Assembly (NCBI RefSeq): GCF_017876795.1
Contig: NZ_JAGIOR010000001.1
Coordinates: 715,501-779,500, forward strand
DNA from: Rhizobium leguminosarum
GTDB taxonomy: Bacteria; Pseudomonadota; Alphaproteobacteria; Rhizobiales; Rhizobiaceae
Direction: 5' to 3'
DNA length: 64,000 nucleotides
The number at the start of each line of letters is the position of its first letter. Position 1 is the stretch's first letter. Made by a program: the position numbers and the translations under genes. Shown in pieces: positions 17,801 to 25,623 of this stretch. The notes under the pieces are model-generated. The model was not told the DNA's origin. It worked only from the letters and a program-made list of their open reading frames with translations, and did no database searches.

Positions 17801-18469
17801 ATGAGTAACTCCGACCCCTTCCTCTCCGGCCTGACGGTAACGCGCCGCGATCTTCTCGGCGCCTTTGCCGTCGCTGCGATGGTGAGCGCCGTTCCCTTCG
17901 GTGCTTATGCGCAGGCGGCAGCTCCCGCCTCCGGCACCGCGCAGGCGATCGCCGACCATTTCTCCGGTGTCACGACGATGCAGGGGGAATTCGTGCAGTT
18001 CGGTCCGCGCGGCGAGCAGACCGGCGGCAAATTCTTCATCCAGCGGCCCGGCAAACTGCGTTTCAACTATGACGACCCGTCGCCGATGCGGGTGATCGCC
18101 GACGGCAGAAACGTCGCCATCGGCAATACGAAGCTGAAGACCTGGGATCTCTATCCGCTCTCGAAGACGCCGCTCAGCCTGCTCCTGGCGCAGCATATCG
18201 ACCTGTCGGCCGGCATGTTGAAGCGCGTGAAGGAAGAGTCGGACCTGACGACGATCGCGCTCGGCAACAATACGGTGTTCGGCAACTCGACCATCACCAT
18301 GATGTTCGACCCGAAGACCTACGACCTGCGTCAGTGGACGATCACCGACAATCAGGGCAAGGACACGTCGGTGATGATCTTCAACGTCAAGACAGGCATG
18401 CAGTTCGACGATCGCGTGTTCCGCGTGCCCTATGAGAGCATTCCGGGCACGCCTCAGTCCCGCGACTGA
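17801..18469 (+). CDS. lolA: Outer-membrane lipoprotein carrier protein LolA
   Basis: Periplasmic chaperone that ferries lipoproteins from LolCDE to the outer membrane. The 222-residue protein has a signal region with twin arginine-like RRDLLGAFAVAAMVSAVPFGAYAQA, then the LolA fold: AIADHFSGVTTMQGEFVQFGPRGEQTGGKFFIQRPGKLRFNY is the typical first half. The start follows AAAGGAG, spaced seven bases. The gene follows ftsK, an order that is common in Rhizobiales. The name is given by family; some rhizobial members are annotated only as LolA-related. Confidence 0.85.
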   Translation: MSNSDPFLSGLTVTRRDLLGAFAVAAMVSAVPFGAYAQAAAPASGTAQAIADHFSGVTTMQGEFVQFGPRGEQTGGKFFIQRPGKLRFNYDDPSPMRVIADGRNVAIGNTKLKTWDLYPLSKTPLSLLLAQHIDLSAGMLKRVKEESDLTTIALGNNTVFGNSTITMMFDPKTYDLRQWTITDNQGKDTSVMIFNVKTGMQFDDRVFRVPYESIPGTPQSRD

Positions 18470-18535
18470 GTCTTTTTGGTTGACTGCCCGATGTTTTGCA
18501 CGCGGGCGGTTCCCTCCCATCCGCCTTTGTTCTAA

Positions 18536-18563
18536 AGCCCTTTCATGAAAGCATGAAAGGGCT
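18536..18563 (+). promoter_or_regulatory. Perfect hairpin covering the xthA ribosome-binding site
   Basis: AGCCCTTTCATG and CATGAAAGGGCT form a perfect 12-base stem with an AAAG loop, ending six bases before the xthA ATG. The purine-rich AAAGGGCTGGG that should serve as Shine-Dalgarno lies in and just after the right arm, so the structure could limit translation. It could equally be the terminator of lolA, but there is no T-run. Confidence 0.45.
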
Positions 18564-18569
18564 GGGAAT

Positions 18570-19373
18570 ATGGGCTTTTCGATCACCACCTGGAACATCA
18601 ACTCGGTGCGGCTGCGCATGCCGATCGTCGAGCAGCTCGTTCTCAAGCACAGCCCCGACATTCTCTGCCTTCAGGAAACCAAGGTGCCGAACGAGCTCTT
18701 TCCCGCGGCACCATTGCGGGCGATGGGCTACGATCACATCATCATCCATGGGCAGAAGGGCTATCACGGCGTGGCGATCGCCTCGCGCATTCCGCTGACG
18801 GAGGATCACCGGCAGGATTATTGCGGGGTCGGCGATGCCCGCCACATCTCGGCGATCTTCGAGCACGGCAATCGCCGCGTCCGGCTGCACAATTTCTACG
18901 TCCCGGCCGGCGGCGACGAGCCGGACCGCACGGTCAATCCGAAATTCGGCCACAAGCTCGATTTCATCGAGGAGATGAAACATCTTAAAGCCAATGGTGA
19001 GACCAATACCTCCGCCATCCTGGTCGGCGACCTGAACATCGCGCCGCTGGAGCACGATGTCTGGTCGCACAAGCAGCTCCTGAAGATCGTCAGCCATACG
19101 CCTGTCGAAACCGACGGGCTGCTCGAGGTGATGAAGCGCGGCGGCTGGCTCGATCTCATGCGCCAGCATGTGCCGGAAAACCAGAAGCTCTATACCTGGT
19201 GGAGCTACCGCGCCAAGGACTGGGAGGCGGCCGATCGCGGCCGCCGTCTCGACCATATCTGGTCGTCGTCGGATCTCGGGCCGCATCTTCGGCGCATCGA
19301 GATCCTGAAGGAGGCGCGCGGCTGGGACCGGCCCTCGGACCACGTGCCGGTCACGGCGCATTTCGATCTTTAG
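18570..19373 (+). CDS. xthA: Exodeoxyribonuclease III
   Basis: AP endonuclease and 3'-5' exonuclease of base-excision repair, Mg2+-dependent. The 267 residues cover the endonuclease/exonuclease/phosphatase fold: WNINSVRLR (catalytic Asn), ILCLQETKVPNE (metal-binding Glu), GYHGVAIASR, VGDLNIAPLEHDVW (Asp/Asn of the active site) and RLDHIWSSSDL...SDHVPVTAHF (final Asp-His pair). Full length and intact. Its Shine-Dalgarno lies in a strong hairpin. A short repeat starts at its stop codon. Confidence 0.93.
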   Translation: MGFSITTWNINSVRLRMPIVEQLVLKHSPDILCLQETKVPNELFPAAPLRAMGYDHIIIHGQKGYHGVAIASRIPLTEDHRQDYCGVGDARHISAIFEHGNRRVRLHNFYVPAGGDEPDRTVNPKFGHKLDFIEEMKHLKANGETNTSAILVGDLNIAPLEHDVWSHKQLLKIVSHTPVETDGLLEVMKRGGWLDLMRQHVPENQKLYTWWSYRAKDWEAADRGRRLDHIWSSSDLGPHLRRIEILKEARGWDRPSDHVPVTAHFDL

Positions 19374-19413
19374 AGCGGTGTGGTTCAGCTTATGGTGAAG
19401 CGCAGAACCGCTC
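19373..19413 (+). repeat. Short dyad repeat after xthA
   Basis: GAGCGGT (about 19373) and ACCGCTC (about 19408) flank a GGTTCAGC/GGTGAAGC core. Resembles the tail block of the dispersed rhizobial repeats (AGAGCGGTTTC...GAACCGCTCT type). It may also serve as a 3' end for xthA. Confidence 0.45.
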
Positions 19414-19422
19414 CAACAGGCT

Positions 19423-19878
19423 TCAGCTGAAGCGGTAGAACTGGCTTGCGGCCTTTGCCGCAAGTTCGGCGAGATTGTCGCGGATGCGGTTCTGGATCAG
19501 CAGGGCTGCGTCCGGATATTCCTCGATCAGCCGGTGGAAGAGAGCGCGGGTGATGCGGATGATGCCGGTGTCCTCGCGCGCCACCGCGGTGAACTTGCGC
19601 TCCACCAGCGTAACCAGCGCCAGCTCGGAAATCATCGTTCCGGGGCCGGCGACCCCCTCCGTCTTCTGTATGCCATCGCTGCTTGCAGCACTCAGCTCCA
19701 GGCTGCCGCTGAGGACGACATAGGCGCTCTCGGCGGGCGAGCCCTGGCGAAACAGCATCTGGCCGGCGGCGATGATGCGCCGGTCGGCGCCGAAGGCGAT
19801 CAACCGCAGCTGATCCTCGTTCATATCCCTGAACAAAGGAAGCTGCGCGAGCATGTGGATGTCGTCTGTCAGCGCCAT
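19423..19878 (-). CDS. Cyclic-nucleotide-binding domain protein (Crp/Fnr-like, no DNA-binding domain)
   Basis: The 151-residue protein consists of one cNMP-binding beta-roll: LAQLPLFRDMNEDQLRLIAFGADRR at the start, GQMLFRQGSPAESAYVVLSGSLEL in the middle and the phosphate-binding-like GPGTMISELALVTLVERKFTAVAREDT. The chain ends in a helix (QNRIRDNLAELAAKAASQFY) without a helix-turn-helix, so it is not a classical Crp regulator; it may regulate a partner protein. The start at ATG 19878 fits the domain; further upstream in-frame codons fall in a repeat. It is the minus-strand neighbour of an OmpR-type regulator. Confidence 0.8.
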   Translation of the reverse strand: MALTDDIHMLAQLPLFRDMNEDQLRLIAFGADRRIIAAGQMLFRQGSPAESAYVVLSGSLELSAASSDGIQKTEGVAGPGTMISELALVTLVERKFTAVAREDTGIIRITRALFHRLIEEYPDAALLIQNRIRDNLAELAAKAASQFYRFS

Positions 19879-19894
19879 GCGGGCTTTTCGCCTA

Positions 19895-19994
19895 AGAGCA
19901 ATTCCAGCAAAAGCGCGTAGCGGCTTTACGTCCGGAATTGCGTGAAACAAAGAGATAGAGCATTTTCGTGATTCGGAGAAAACGGAATGCTCTA
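19895..19994 (+). repeat. Dispersed rhizobial intergenic repeat (AGAGCAATTCCAG type)
   Basis: Begins AGAGCAATTCCAGCAAAAGC, continues with GCGGCTTTACGTCCGGAATTGCG, AAACAAAGAGATAGAGC and ends with GGAATGCTCTAG. It fills the space between the cNMP-binding gene and the response-regulator gene, touching the latter's stop. A shorter relative in the other orientation lies at 3904-3944. Confidence 0.65.
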
Positions 19995-20675
19995 GGGTAT
20001 GATCTTATAGCCGCCGTTTTCGGTGACCAGGATTTCGGCATTGGAGGGATCGCGCTCGATCTTCTGGCGCAGCCGGTAGACGTGGGTTTCCAGCGTATGC
20101 GTCGTCACGCCGGAATTATAGCCCCAGACCTCTTCGAGAAGCACGTCGCGGGTGACGACCTTCTGTTCGGCTCGGTAGAGATAGCGGATGATCGCCGCCT
20201 CCTTTTCCGTCAGCCGGATCTTCTGGCCGTTATCGGTGGTGAGCAGTTTCTGGCTCGGCTTGAACAGGTAGGGGCCAACTGTGAAGGTGGCGTCCTCGCT
20301 CTGCTCGTGCTGGCGCAGCTGCACGCGGATGCGCGCGAGCAGCACGGCGAAGCGGAAAGGCTTGGTGACATAGTCGTTGGCGCCGGCTTCGAGACCAAGG
20401 ATCGTATCGGAATCGGTATCGTGGCCGGTCAGCATGATGATCGGCGCCTTGAAGCCGCCCTTGCGCAGCAGCTTCACCGCCTCGCGGCCGTCCATATCGG
20501 GCAGGCCGACATCCATGATCAGCAGATCGACCGGTGTCGAGCGGGCGGTCGCAACACCCTTACCGGCATTAGCTTCCTGCAGAACCGAAAACTCCTCATA
20601 CAGCGACAATTGCTCCGTCAGCGTCTGACGAAGGTCGTCGTCGTCATCCACCAGAAGAATGGTGCGTGCGGTCAT
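19992..20675 (-). CDS. OmpR-family response regulator (possibly CenR-like)
   Basis: 227-residue transcription regulator. The receiver domain has the acidic pocket VDDDDD (residues 9-14), the phospho-acceptor Asp55 in LLIMDVGLPDMDG, Thr83 and Lys105 (TKPF). The C-terminal winged helix runs from about 135 (LTEKEAAIIRYLYRAEQKVVTRDVLLEEVW) to the end (THTLETHVYRLRQKIE...NGGYKIIP). ATG 20675 follows GAGGACAAG; the longer frame upstream has no family match. No histidine kinase is adjacent, so its partner is elsewhere. Similarity in layout to the cell-envelope regulator CenR of alphaproteobacteria is an impression, not proven. Confidence 0.88.
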   Translation of the reverse strand: MTARTILLVDDDDDLRQTLTEQLSLYEEFSVLQEANAGKGVATARSTPVDLLIMDVGLPDMDGREAVKLLRKGGFKAPIIMLTGHDTDSDTILGLEAGANDYVTKPFRFAVLLARIRVQLRQHEQSEDATFTVGPYLFKPSQKLLTTDNGQKIRLTEKEAAIIRYLYRAEQKVVTRDVLLEEVWGYNSGVTTHTLETHVYRLRQKIERDPSNAEILVTENGGYKIIP

Positions 20676-20841
20676 GCCGTCTTGTCCTCGTGTTATCTTC
20701 CCTAGTCCTACGCCAAATTCCTGGTTTGGCAAGGATCGGGCGGCGGGCTGTTGCCGCACAGGTTTTCATATGATTTCAATGGGAGCCTCAGACAATGCAA
20801 GACATGCGAGAATAATGGAAAAAACAAGGCGGAAGCCGGGG

Positions 20842-21363
20842 ATGAAGCCGTCGACGATCGTGGTGCGGCCCGCACCGGGGCAGAAAAGCCGCGCGATCGT
20901 CCGGCTCGGCGCGATCACCGTCCCTGCCGCGATCGGCCGCTCCGGCCGCACCGTCATCAAACGCGAGGGCGACGGCGCGACGCCGATCGCCTCGATGCGG
21001 CTGATATCAGGCTTCCGGCGCGGTGAGCGAAACGGCCGGCTCGCCACTTCGCTTCCCATCCGCCGCATCCGCGCCGACATGCTCTGGTGCGATAAGCCTG
21101 ACGATGCCAGCTATAACCGTCTCGTCCGGGCGCCGTTCGGCCCGAGCCACGAGGAGATGCGGCGTGGCGATGGGCTCTACGATATCTGTCTGGTGATGGA
21201 CTGGAACATCTCCTCGCGGGCGCGCAATCGCGGCTCGGCGATCTTCTTCCATCTGATCCGGCCGGGCTACGAGCCGACGGCCGGCTGTGTGGCGGTCAGC
21301 CTGCGTGATATGCGCCGGCTTCTGCCGCATCTTCGGAATGGGACGATTGTCCGGGTCCTCTGA
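20842..21363 (+). CDS. L,D-transpeptidase (YkuD-family) catalytic-domain protein
   Basis: Predicted to cross-link peptidoglycan or attach proteins to it. The domain runs from GAITVPAAIGRSGRTVIKREGDGATP to the catalytic segment IFFHLIRPGYEPTAGCVAVSLRDMRRLL, where His and the TAGC cysteine fit the HX..S/T-x-GC-hR active-site motif. At 173 residues it is a minimal enzyme. No signal peptide is visible from any candidate start, which is odd for an envelope enzyme but common in this rhizobial subfamily. ATG 20842 follows GGAAG; ATG 20815 and 20779 are alternatives. Monocistronic, divergent from the response regulator. Confidence 0.82.
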   Translation: MKPSTIVVRPAPGQKSRAIVRLGAITVPAAIGRSGRTVIKREGDGATPIASMRLISGFRRGERNGRLATSLPIRRIRADMLWCDKPDDASYNRLVRAPFGPSHEEMRRGDGLYDICLVMDWNISSRARNRGSAIFFHLIRPGYEPTAGCVAVSLRDMRRLLPHLRNGTIVRVL

Positions 21364-21493
21364 TTGTCTTCCGGATACGGCCGCCCATATGTTGCCGGTG
21401 ACCGAGCGCTCAGGCTGAAATGCGTTCCGGGACGCCCCACGTGTGGGCGCAATTCATGCCTCGTCCAATTCTTCAAACTCCCGGAGATACATT

Positions 21494-22324
21494 GTGACCA
21501 CTCAACCCATCATCACTTTCCATGACGGACATTCCATTCCCCAGGTCGGCCTCGGCGTCTGGCAGACGCCGCAGGACATTGCCGCCCCGACGGTGCGCAC
21601 CGCGATTACCGCCGGCTATCGCCATATCGATACGGCGTCTGGCTACGACAACGAAGAGGGCGTCGGTGAAGGCATCCGCTCGTCCGGCCTCGACCGCAAG
21701 GATATCTTCGTCACCACCAAGCTCAAGAATACTGACCAGGGTTACGATAATACGCTCAGCGCCTTCGACGGCAGCCTGAAGAAACTCGGTTCCGACTATG
21801 TCGATCTCTATCTCATTCACTGGCCGTCGCCGCATCGCGGCCACTACACCGAGACCTGGAAGGCCTTCGTGCGTATCCGCGAAGAGGGCCGCGCCCGCTC
21901 GATCGGCGTGTCGAATTTCTTCCCCGAACATCTGGAGCGCATCATCGGCGAAACCGGCGTCGTTCCTGTCATCAATCAAATCGAGTTGCATCCCGACTTC
22001 CAGCAGAAGGCGGCGCAGGAGGCGCACAAGAAGCTTGGTATCGCCACCGAATCCTGGAGCCCACTCGGCCAGGGCAAATTCATTTCGAACCCGGTTATCG
22101 GTGAGATCGCCCGGAAACATCGCAAGACCCCGGCCCAGGTCATCATCCGCTGGCACCTCGATACAGGCCTCGTCGTCATCCCGAAGTCGGTGACGCCGTC
22201 GCGCATCGAGGAGAACTTCCAGGTATTCGACTTCAAGCTTGACGCCGATGACATGGCGGCGATCGCCAAGCTCGACAGCGCCGGCGCCCGCATGGGGCCG
22301 GACCCGATGACGGCAACCTTCTGA
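21494..22324 (+). CDS. Aldo/keto reductase
   Basis: NADPH-dependent reductase of aldehydes or 2,5-diketo-D-gluconate-type substrates. The 276-residue barrel shows GYRHIDTASGYDNEEGVGEGIR with the catalytic Asp and Tyr, VTTKLKN with the catalytic Lys, DLYLIHWPSPHRG with the His, and the cofactor segment IPKSVTPSRIEENFQVFDF. GTG 21494 is the likely start: GGAG lies eight bases upstream and the family N-terminus (TTQPIITFHDGHSIPQVGLG) begins here. Single gene; a hairpin at 22358 separates it from a convergent gene. The substrate cannot be inferred. Confidence 0.88.
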   Translation: MTTQPIITFHDGHSIPQVGLGVWQTPQDIAAPTVRTAITAGYRHIDTASGYDNEEGVGEGIRSSGLDRKDIFVTTKLKNTDQGYDNTLSAFDGSLKKLGSDYVDLYLIHWPSPHRGHYTETWKAFVRIREEGRARSIGVSNFFPEHLERIIGETGVVPVINQIELHPDFQQKAAQEAHKKLGIATESWSPLGQGKFISNPVIGEIARKHRKTPAQVIIRWHLDTGLVVIPKSVTPSRIEENFQVFDFKLDADDMAAIAKLDSAGARMGPDPMTATF

Positions 22325-22357
22325 TCGTCGTTTCGATGACAATCCAACCCGTCAGCG

Positions 22358-22388
22358 GCCGCCTCAGGAGGAGATCGCCCGAGGCGGC
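22358..22388. terminator. Hairpin between convergent genes
   Basis: GCCGCCTC (22358-22365) and GAGGCGGC (22381-22388) form an 8-base stem, in the gap between the aldo/keto reductase and the small secreted protein. No T-run on either strand, so its efficiency is doubtful. Confidence 0.45.
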
Positions 22389-22420
22389 GGCCACATGGCA
22401 CGGGTTACCCAGCCTTCACG

Positions 22421-22771
22421 TCAGTAATTGCAACTGGACGATCCGTTGGTCGGGGCAAAGCCGTAATTGCAGGTATTGCCCAGGTTCGTCGGCCGTCTAA
22501 TCGAGCCGGTATAGTCATCGAAGGCGCGCGAGGGATACCAATAACCGTTCGAGCTCTTGGTATAACCGGGTCGGGCGTTGCTGGAGCCGCGATATCCGTT
22601 GAGTGACGGTATTCTGTTCTGCGCCACCTGCAGCAGTTGGCTCGACGAGACCTGCATGAGCGGCGGTAGGGTTGGATGCATCGGTACGGCGCCCACGGCG
22701 TCGATCGATGCCAGCGATGCAAATACGGTCAGGATGGCATGCGCGAGACTCTTTGCCATTTTCCGCCTCAT
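22421..22771 (-). CDS. Small secreted protein of unknown function
   Basis: 116 residues. The N-terminus (MRRKMAKSLAHAIL followed by a hydrophobic stretch to VGAVP) is a signal peptide. The mature part is rich in Ser, Asn, Gly and Tyr, with SSNARPGYTKSSNGYWYPS and a C-terminal CNYGFAPTNGSSSCNY holding two cysteines that could form a disulphide. No known domain was recognised. ATG 22771 follows GGGGAG, eight bases upstream; longer frames are unlikely. Alone between two convergent or unrelated units. Confidence 0.65.
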   Translation of the reverse strand: MRRKMAKSLAHAILTVFASLASIDAVGAVPMHPTLPPLMQVSSSQLLQVAQNRIPSLNGYRGSSNARPGYTKSSNGYWYPSRAFDDYTGSIRRPTNLGNTCNYGFAPTNGSSSCNY

Positions 22772-23072
22772 GACGACACTCCCCAGGGCGCGGTGTTCGC
22801 CGAAGCCGTCCGTAGCAGGCTGACGGTCTGTCGCGTGCGCCTGATCTCGATGAGGCCACAGGAATTTATCGATGTCGATTGCCCGAAAGGATGAAAGGGA
22901 ATTGCCGGCGGCGCACAAACGGGCTCGCCCGCAAGGGCATAATCAAATCGCAAACGATCTAAGTTTTCAAGCAGAACCTTAAGGCGCTGCAGCTCTTTGC
23001 GCGCTTGAGCGGCGCGCCGTGCTGCAAGCCGCAACAGCCTCGCACCGAAGCGACAGGGTCCTGAAATGCGAA
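22772..23072. other. Gap with no supported gene
   Basis: About 300 bases between the small secreted protein (minus strand, starting at 22771) and the leuC terminator. It should contain the promoter of the secreted-protein gene. An open frame on the minus strand (109 codons) has an unnatural Arg/Ala-rich composition and was not accepted. Confidence 0.4.
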
Positions 23073-23105
23073 GCCGCCCGATGTGCTCTGCAGGCATCGG
23101 GCGGC
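23073..23105 (-). terminator. Terminator hairpin of leuC
   Basis: GCCGCCCGATG (23073-23083) and CATCGGGCGGC (23095-23105) form a perfect 11-base stem with an 11-base loop, 24 bases beyond the leuC stop. The following T-run on the minus strand is weak (CTTCGCATTT). Confidence 0.65.
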
Positions 23106-23128
23106 TTTCATTCTCTCCGTCGGACGGA

Positions 23129-24538
23129 TCAGTTCCAGTCGCGGATATCGACGAAGTGACCGGCGATTGCGGCAGCAGCGGCCATTGCCGGCGAGACGAG
23201 ATGCGTGCGGCCCTTAAAGCCTTGACGGCCTTCGAAGTTGCGGTTCGAGGTCGAGGCGCAACGCTCGCCCGGCTTCAGGCGGTCGTCGTTCATCGCAAGA
23301 CACATCGAGCAGCCCGGCTCGCGCCAGTCGAAGCCGGCTGCCTTGAAGATCTTGTCGAGGCCTTCGGCTTCCGCCTGTTCCTTGACGAGGCCGGAGCCCG
23401 GAACGATCATCGCGTCGACGGTGGCGGCAACCGTCTTGCCTTCGACCACCTTGGCGACTTCGCGCAGATCCTCGATGCGGCCGTTGGTGCAGGAACCGAT
23501 GAAGACGCGATCGAGGGTAATGTCGGTCATCTTCGTGCCCGGCTTCAGGCCCATATAGTCGAGCGCGCGCCACTTGGAGGTGCGCTTGGTCTCGTCCTGG
23601 ATATCGTCGGGGTTCGGGACGATGCCCTGGACAGAGATGACGTCCTCCGGCGACGAGCCCCAGGAGACGATCGGCGGCAGGCTGGCGGCATCGAGCACGA
23701 CGACGCGGTCGTAGTGAGCGCCCTCGTCGGTCTGCAGCGTCTTCCAGTAGGCGATCGCCTGTTCCAGCGCCTCACCCTTCGGCGCGCGCGGCTTGCCCTT
23801 GATGTATTCGAAGGTCTTTTCGTCAGGCGCAATCAGGCCGGCGCGGGCGCCGCCTTCGATCGTCATGTTGCAGATGGTCATGCGGCCTTCCATCGACAGC
23901 GCGCGGATCGCTTCGCCGGCAAATTCGATGACGTGGCCGGTGCCGCCGGCAGTGCCGATTTCGCCGATGATGGCGAGGATGATGTCCTTGGCGGTAACGT
24001 GCGGCGGCAGCAGGCCGTCGACCCGCACCAGCATGTTCTTCGCCTTCTTCTGGATCAGCGTCTGGGTCGCCAGCACATGCTCGACTTCGGAGGTGCCGAT
24101 GCCGTGCGCCAGCGCGCCGAAGGCGCCATGCGTCGAAGTGTGGCTGTCACCGCAGACGATGGTCATGCCGGGCAGGGTGAAGCCTTGTTCCGGACCGACG
24201 ATGTGGACGATGCCCTGGCGCTTGTCGCTGGCCGAGTAATATTCGACGCCGAATTCGGCGGCGTTGGTGGCCAGCGCTTCCACCTGGATGCGGCTTTCCT
24301 CGTTTTTGATGCCGAGATGGCGATCGGGTGAGGTCGGAACGTTATGGTCGACGACGGCGAGCGTCTTTTCCGGGGCGCGAACCTTGCGGCCGGTCATGCG
24401 CAGGCCTTCGAACGCCTGCGGCGACGTGACTTCATGGACCAGATGGCGGTCGATGTAGAGAAGACAGGTGCCGTCTGGCTGTTCGTCGACCAGGTGATCG
24501 TCCCAGATCTTGTCGTAGAGGGTACGCGGTGCGCTCAT
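23129..24538 (-). CDS. leuC: 3-isopropylmalate dehydratase large subunit
   Basis: Isomerises 2-isopropylmalate to 3-isopropylmalate in leucine synthesis, together with the LeuD small subunit encoded elsewhere. The 469-residue protein belongs to the aconitase superfamily with a 4Fe-4S cluster: cluster cysteines are seen in [15 protein letters not shown] and in [11 protein letters not shown]. Other landmarks are [15 protein letters not shown] near the start and [31 protein letters not shown]. Full length. leuD and leuB are not adjacent, as usual in rhizobia. A T-tailed hairpin lies 40 bases before the start and could terminate transcripts from upstream or attenuate leuC. Confidence 0.95.
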   Translation of the reverse strand: MSAPRTLYDKIWDDHLVDEQPDGTCLLYIDRHLVHEVTSPQAFEGLRMTGRKVRAPEKTLAVVDHNVPTSPDRHLGIKNEESRIQVEALATNAAEFGVEYYSASDKRQGIVHIVGPEQGFTLPGMTIVCGDSHTSTHGAFGALAHGIGTSEVEHVLATQTLIQKKAKNMLVRVDGLLPPHVTAKDIILAIIGEIGTAGGTGHVIEFAGEAIRALSMEGRMTICNMTIEGGARAGLIAPDEKTFEYIKGKPRAPKGEALEQAIAYWKTLQTDEGAHYDRVVVLDAASLPPIVSWGSSPEDVISVQGIVPNPDDIQDETKRTSKWRALDYMGLKPGTKMTDITLDRVFIGSCTNGRIEDLREVAKVVEGKTVAATVDAMIVPGSGLVKEQAEAEGLDKIFKAAGFDWREPGCSMCLAMNDDRLKPGERCASTSNRNFEGRQGFKGRTHLVSPAMAAAAAIAGHFVDIRDWN

Positions 24539-24577
24539 GGCGTTAAGTCCGTTTTTGGGATGCTTTGGGAAATCGAG

Positions 24578-24599
24578 AAAAAAGCGGATCAGGCTCCGC
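24578..24599 (-). terminator. Terminator between the amino-acid ABC genes and leuC
   Basis: On the minus strand GCGGA and TCCGC flank a 6-base loop and are followed by six T (24578-24583). It could end the upstream ABC transcript or work as an attenuator in a leuC leader; no leucine-rich leader peptide was found. Confidence 0.55.
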
Positions 24600-24794
24600 C
24601 GGCCGTCATTCGATCAACGAAGTCGGCTGCTGAGCGCACCGGACACGCATGCAAAGAACCGCGCCGGCAGGCGATAGTGGTCCTGCAGCACGAAAATATG
24701 CGCGCCTGTGCATCTGAACTTGGATTCCATCGCCTGCATATAACGATTTTTCGCGGCGGCTTCAATTTGAATCATCAAGCGCGTCCGCGATCGT

Positions 24795-25607
24795 TCACCG
24801 CGACTTCATCCACTTCTCCGTCCGCCGCAGCGCCAGCGACAGGCCGATCGTCAGGATCAGGTAGATATAGGTGACGATCGAATAGGTTTCGAAGAAGCGG
24901 AAGGAGCCGGCGGCATAGACCTTGCCCATCTGGGTGATGTCGGCGACGCCGAGCACCGAGACGAGCGAGCTGTCCTTCACCATCGAGACGAAATCGTTGG
25001 AGAGCGGCGGGAATATCACCCGGATCGCCTGCGGGAAGACGACGGAACGGAAGCGGCGGTAGCGGGAAAGGCCGAGTGCCTTGGCCGCCTCGATCTGGCC
25101 CAGATCGACCGACTGGAAACCGGCCCGAAAGATCTCTGCGATGAAGGAGGAGTAACCGATCGTCAGCGCGATGATCGCCCGCCACATCAACGAGAGATCG
25201 CGTACCAGAATGGGCTCGGCCATGCCTGATGTCACCAGCGGCGAAATCAGGACGTTATAGGAAGCAACCAGGGCCGGCGCGCCGACGAAGGCGACGTAGA
25301 ACAAGAGCACGAGGATCGGGATGCCGCGGATGATCTCGATGTAGAATCGCGCGATCTGGCGCAACACTGCGCTGTCTGCCATGCCGAGCAGGCAGATGCC
25401 GAGGCCAAGCACGGTGGCGAGCACGAAGGCTACCAGCGTGACGAAGACGGTGATGCCGACACCGTTGACGACGGTGCGGAAAACCTGGGCATAGATATCG
25501 TTGGCGACGATGACGGTAGCAAGGGCGATGCCGATCACGACAAGTGCGACCAGCCACCAGGGATAGTCGTCCTTGACGTGCCTGTCGTGAGATGGTCGCA
25601 AAGCCAT
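24795..25607 (-). CDS. Amino-acid ABC transporter permease (HisM/GlnP family)
   Basis: Inner-membrane channel for a polar amino acid. The 270-residue protein has about five or six hydrophobic segments and the family's EAA loop GQIEAAKALGLSRYRRFRSVVFPQAIRVIFPPL near residue 180. The region GRIARFYIEIIRGIPILVLLFYVAF is also typical. The gene follows the binding-protein gene by 16 bases, in one operon. There is no ATP-binding gene next to it: the pair must share an ATPase from another locus. Confidence 0.87.
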   Translation of the reverse strand: MALRPSHDRHVKDDYPWWLVALVVIGIALATVIVANDIYAQVFRTVVNGVGITVFVTLVAFVLATVLGLGICLLGMADSAVLRQIARFYIEIIRGIPILVLLFYVAFVGAPALVASYNVLISPLVTSGMAEPILVRDLSLMWRAIIALTIGYSSFIAEIFRAGFQSVDLGQIEAAKALGLSRYRRFRSVVFPQAIRVIFPPLSNDFVSMVKDSSLVSVLGVADITQMGKVYAAGSFRFFETYSIVTYIYLILTIGLSLALRRTEKWMKSR

Positions 25608-25623
25608 CAGCAGTTGCTCGGCG

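Noticed and set aside
22768..23097. 109-codon minus-strand frame upstream of the small secreted protein
   Set aside because: Arg/Ala-rich with no natural-looking segments, and it overlaps the leuC terminator.
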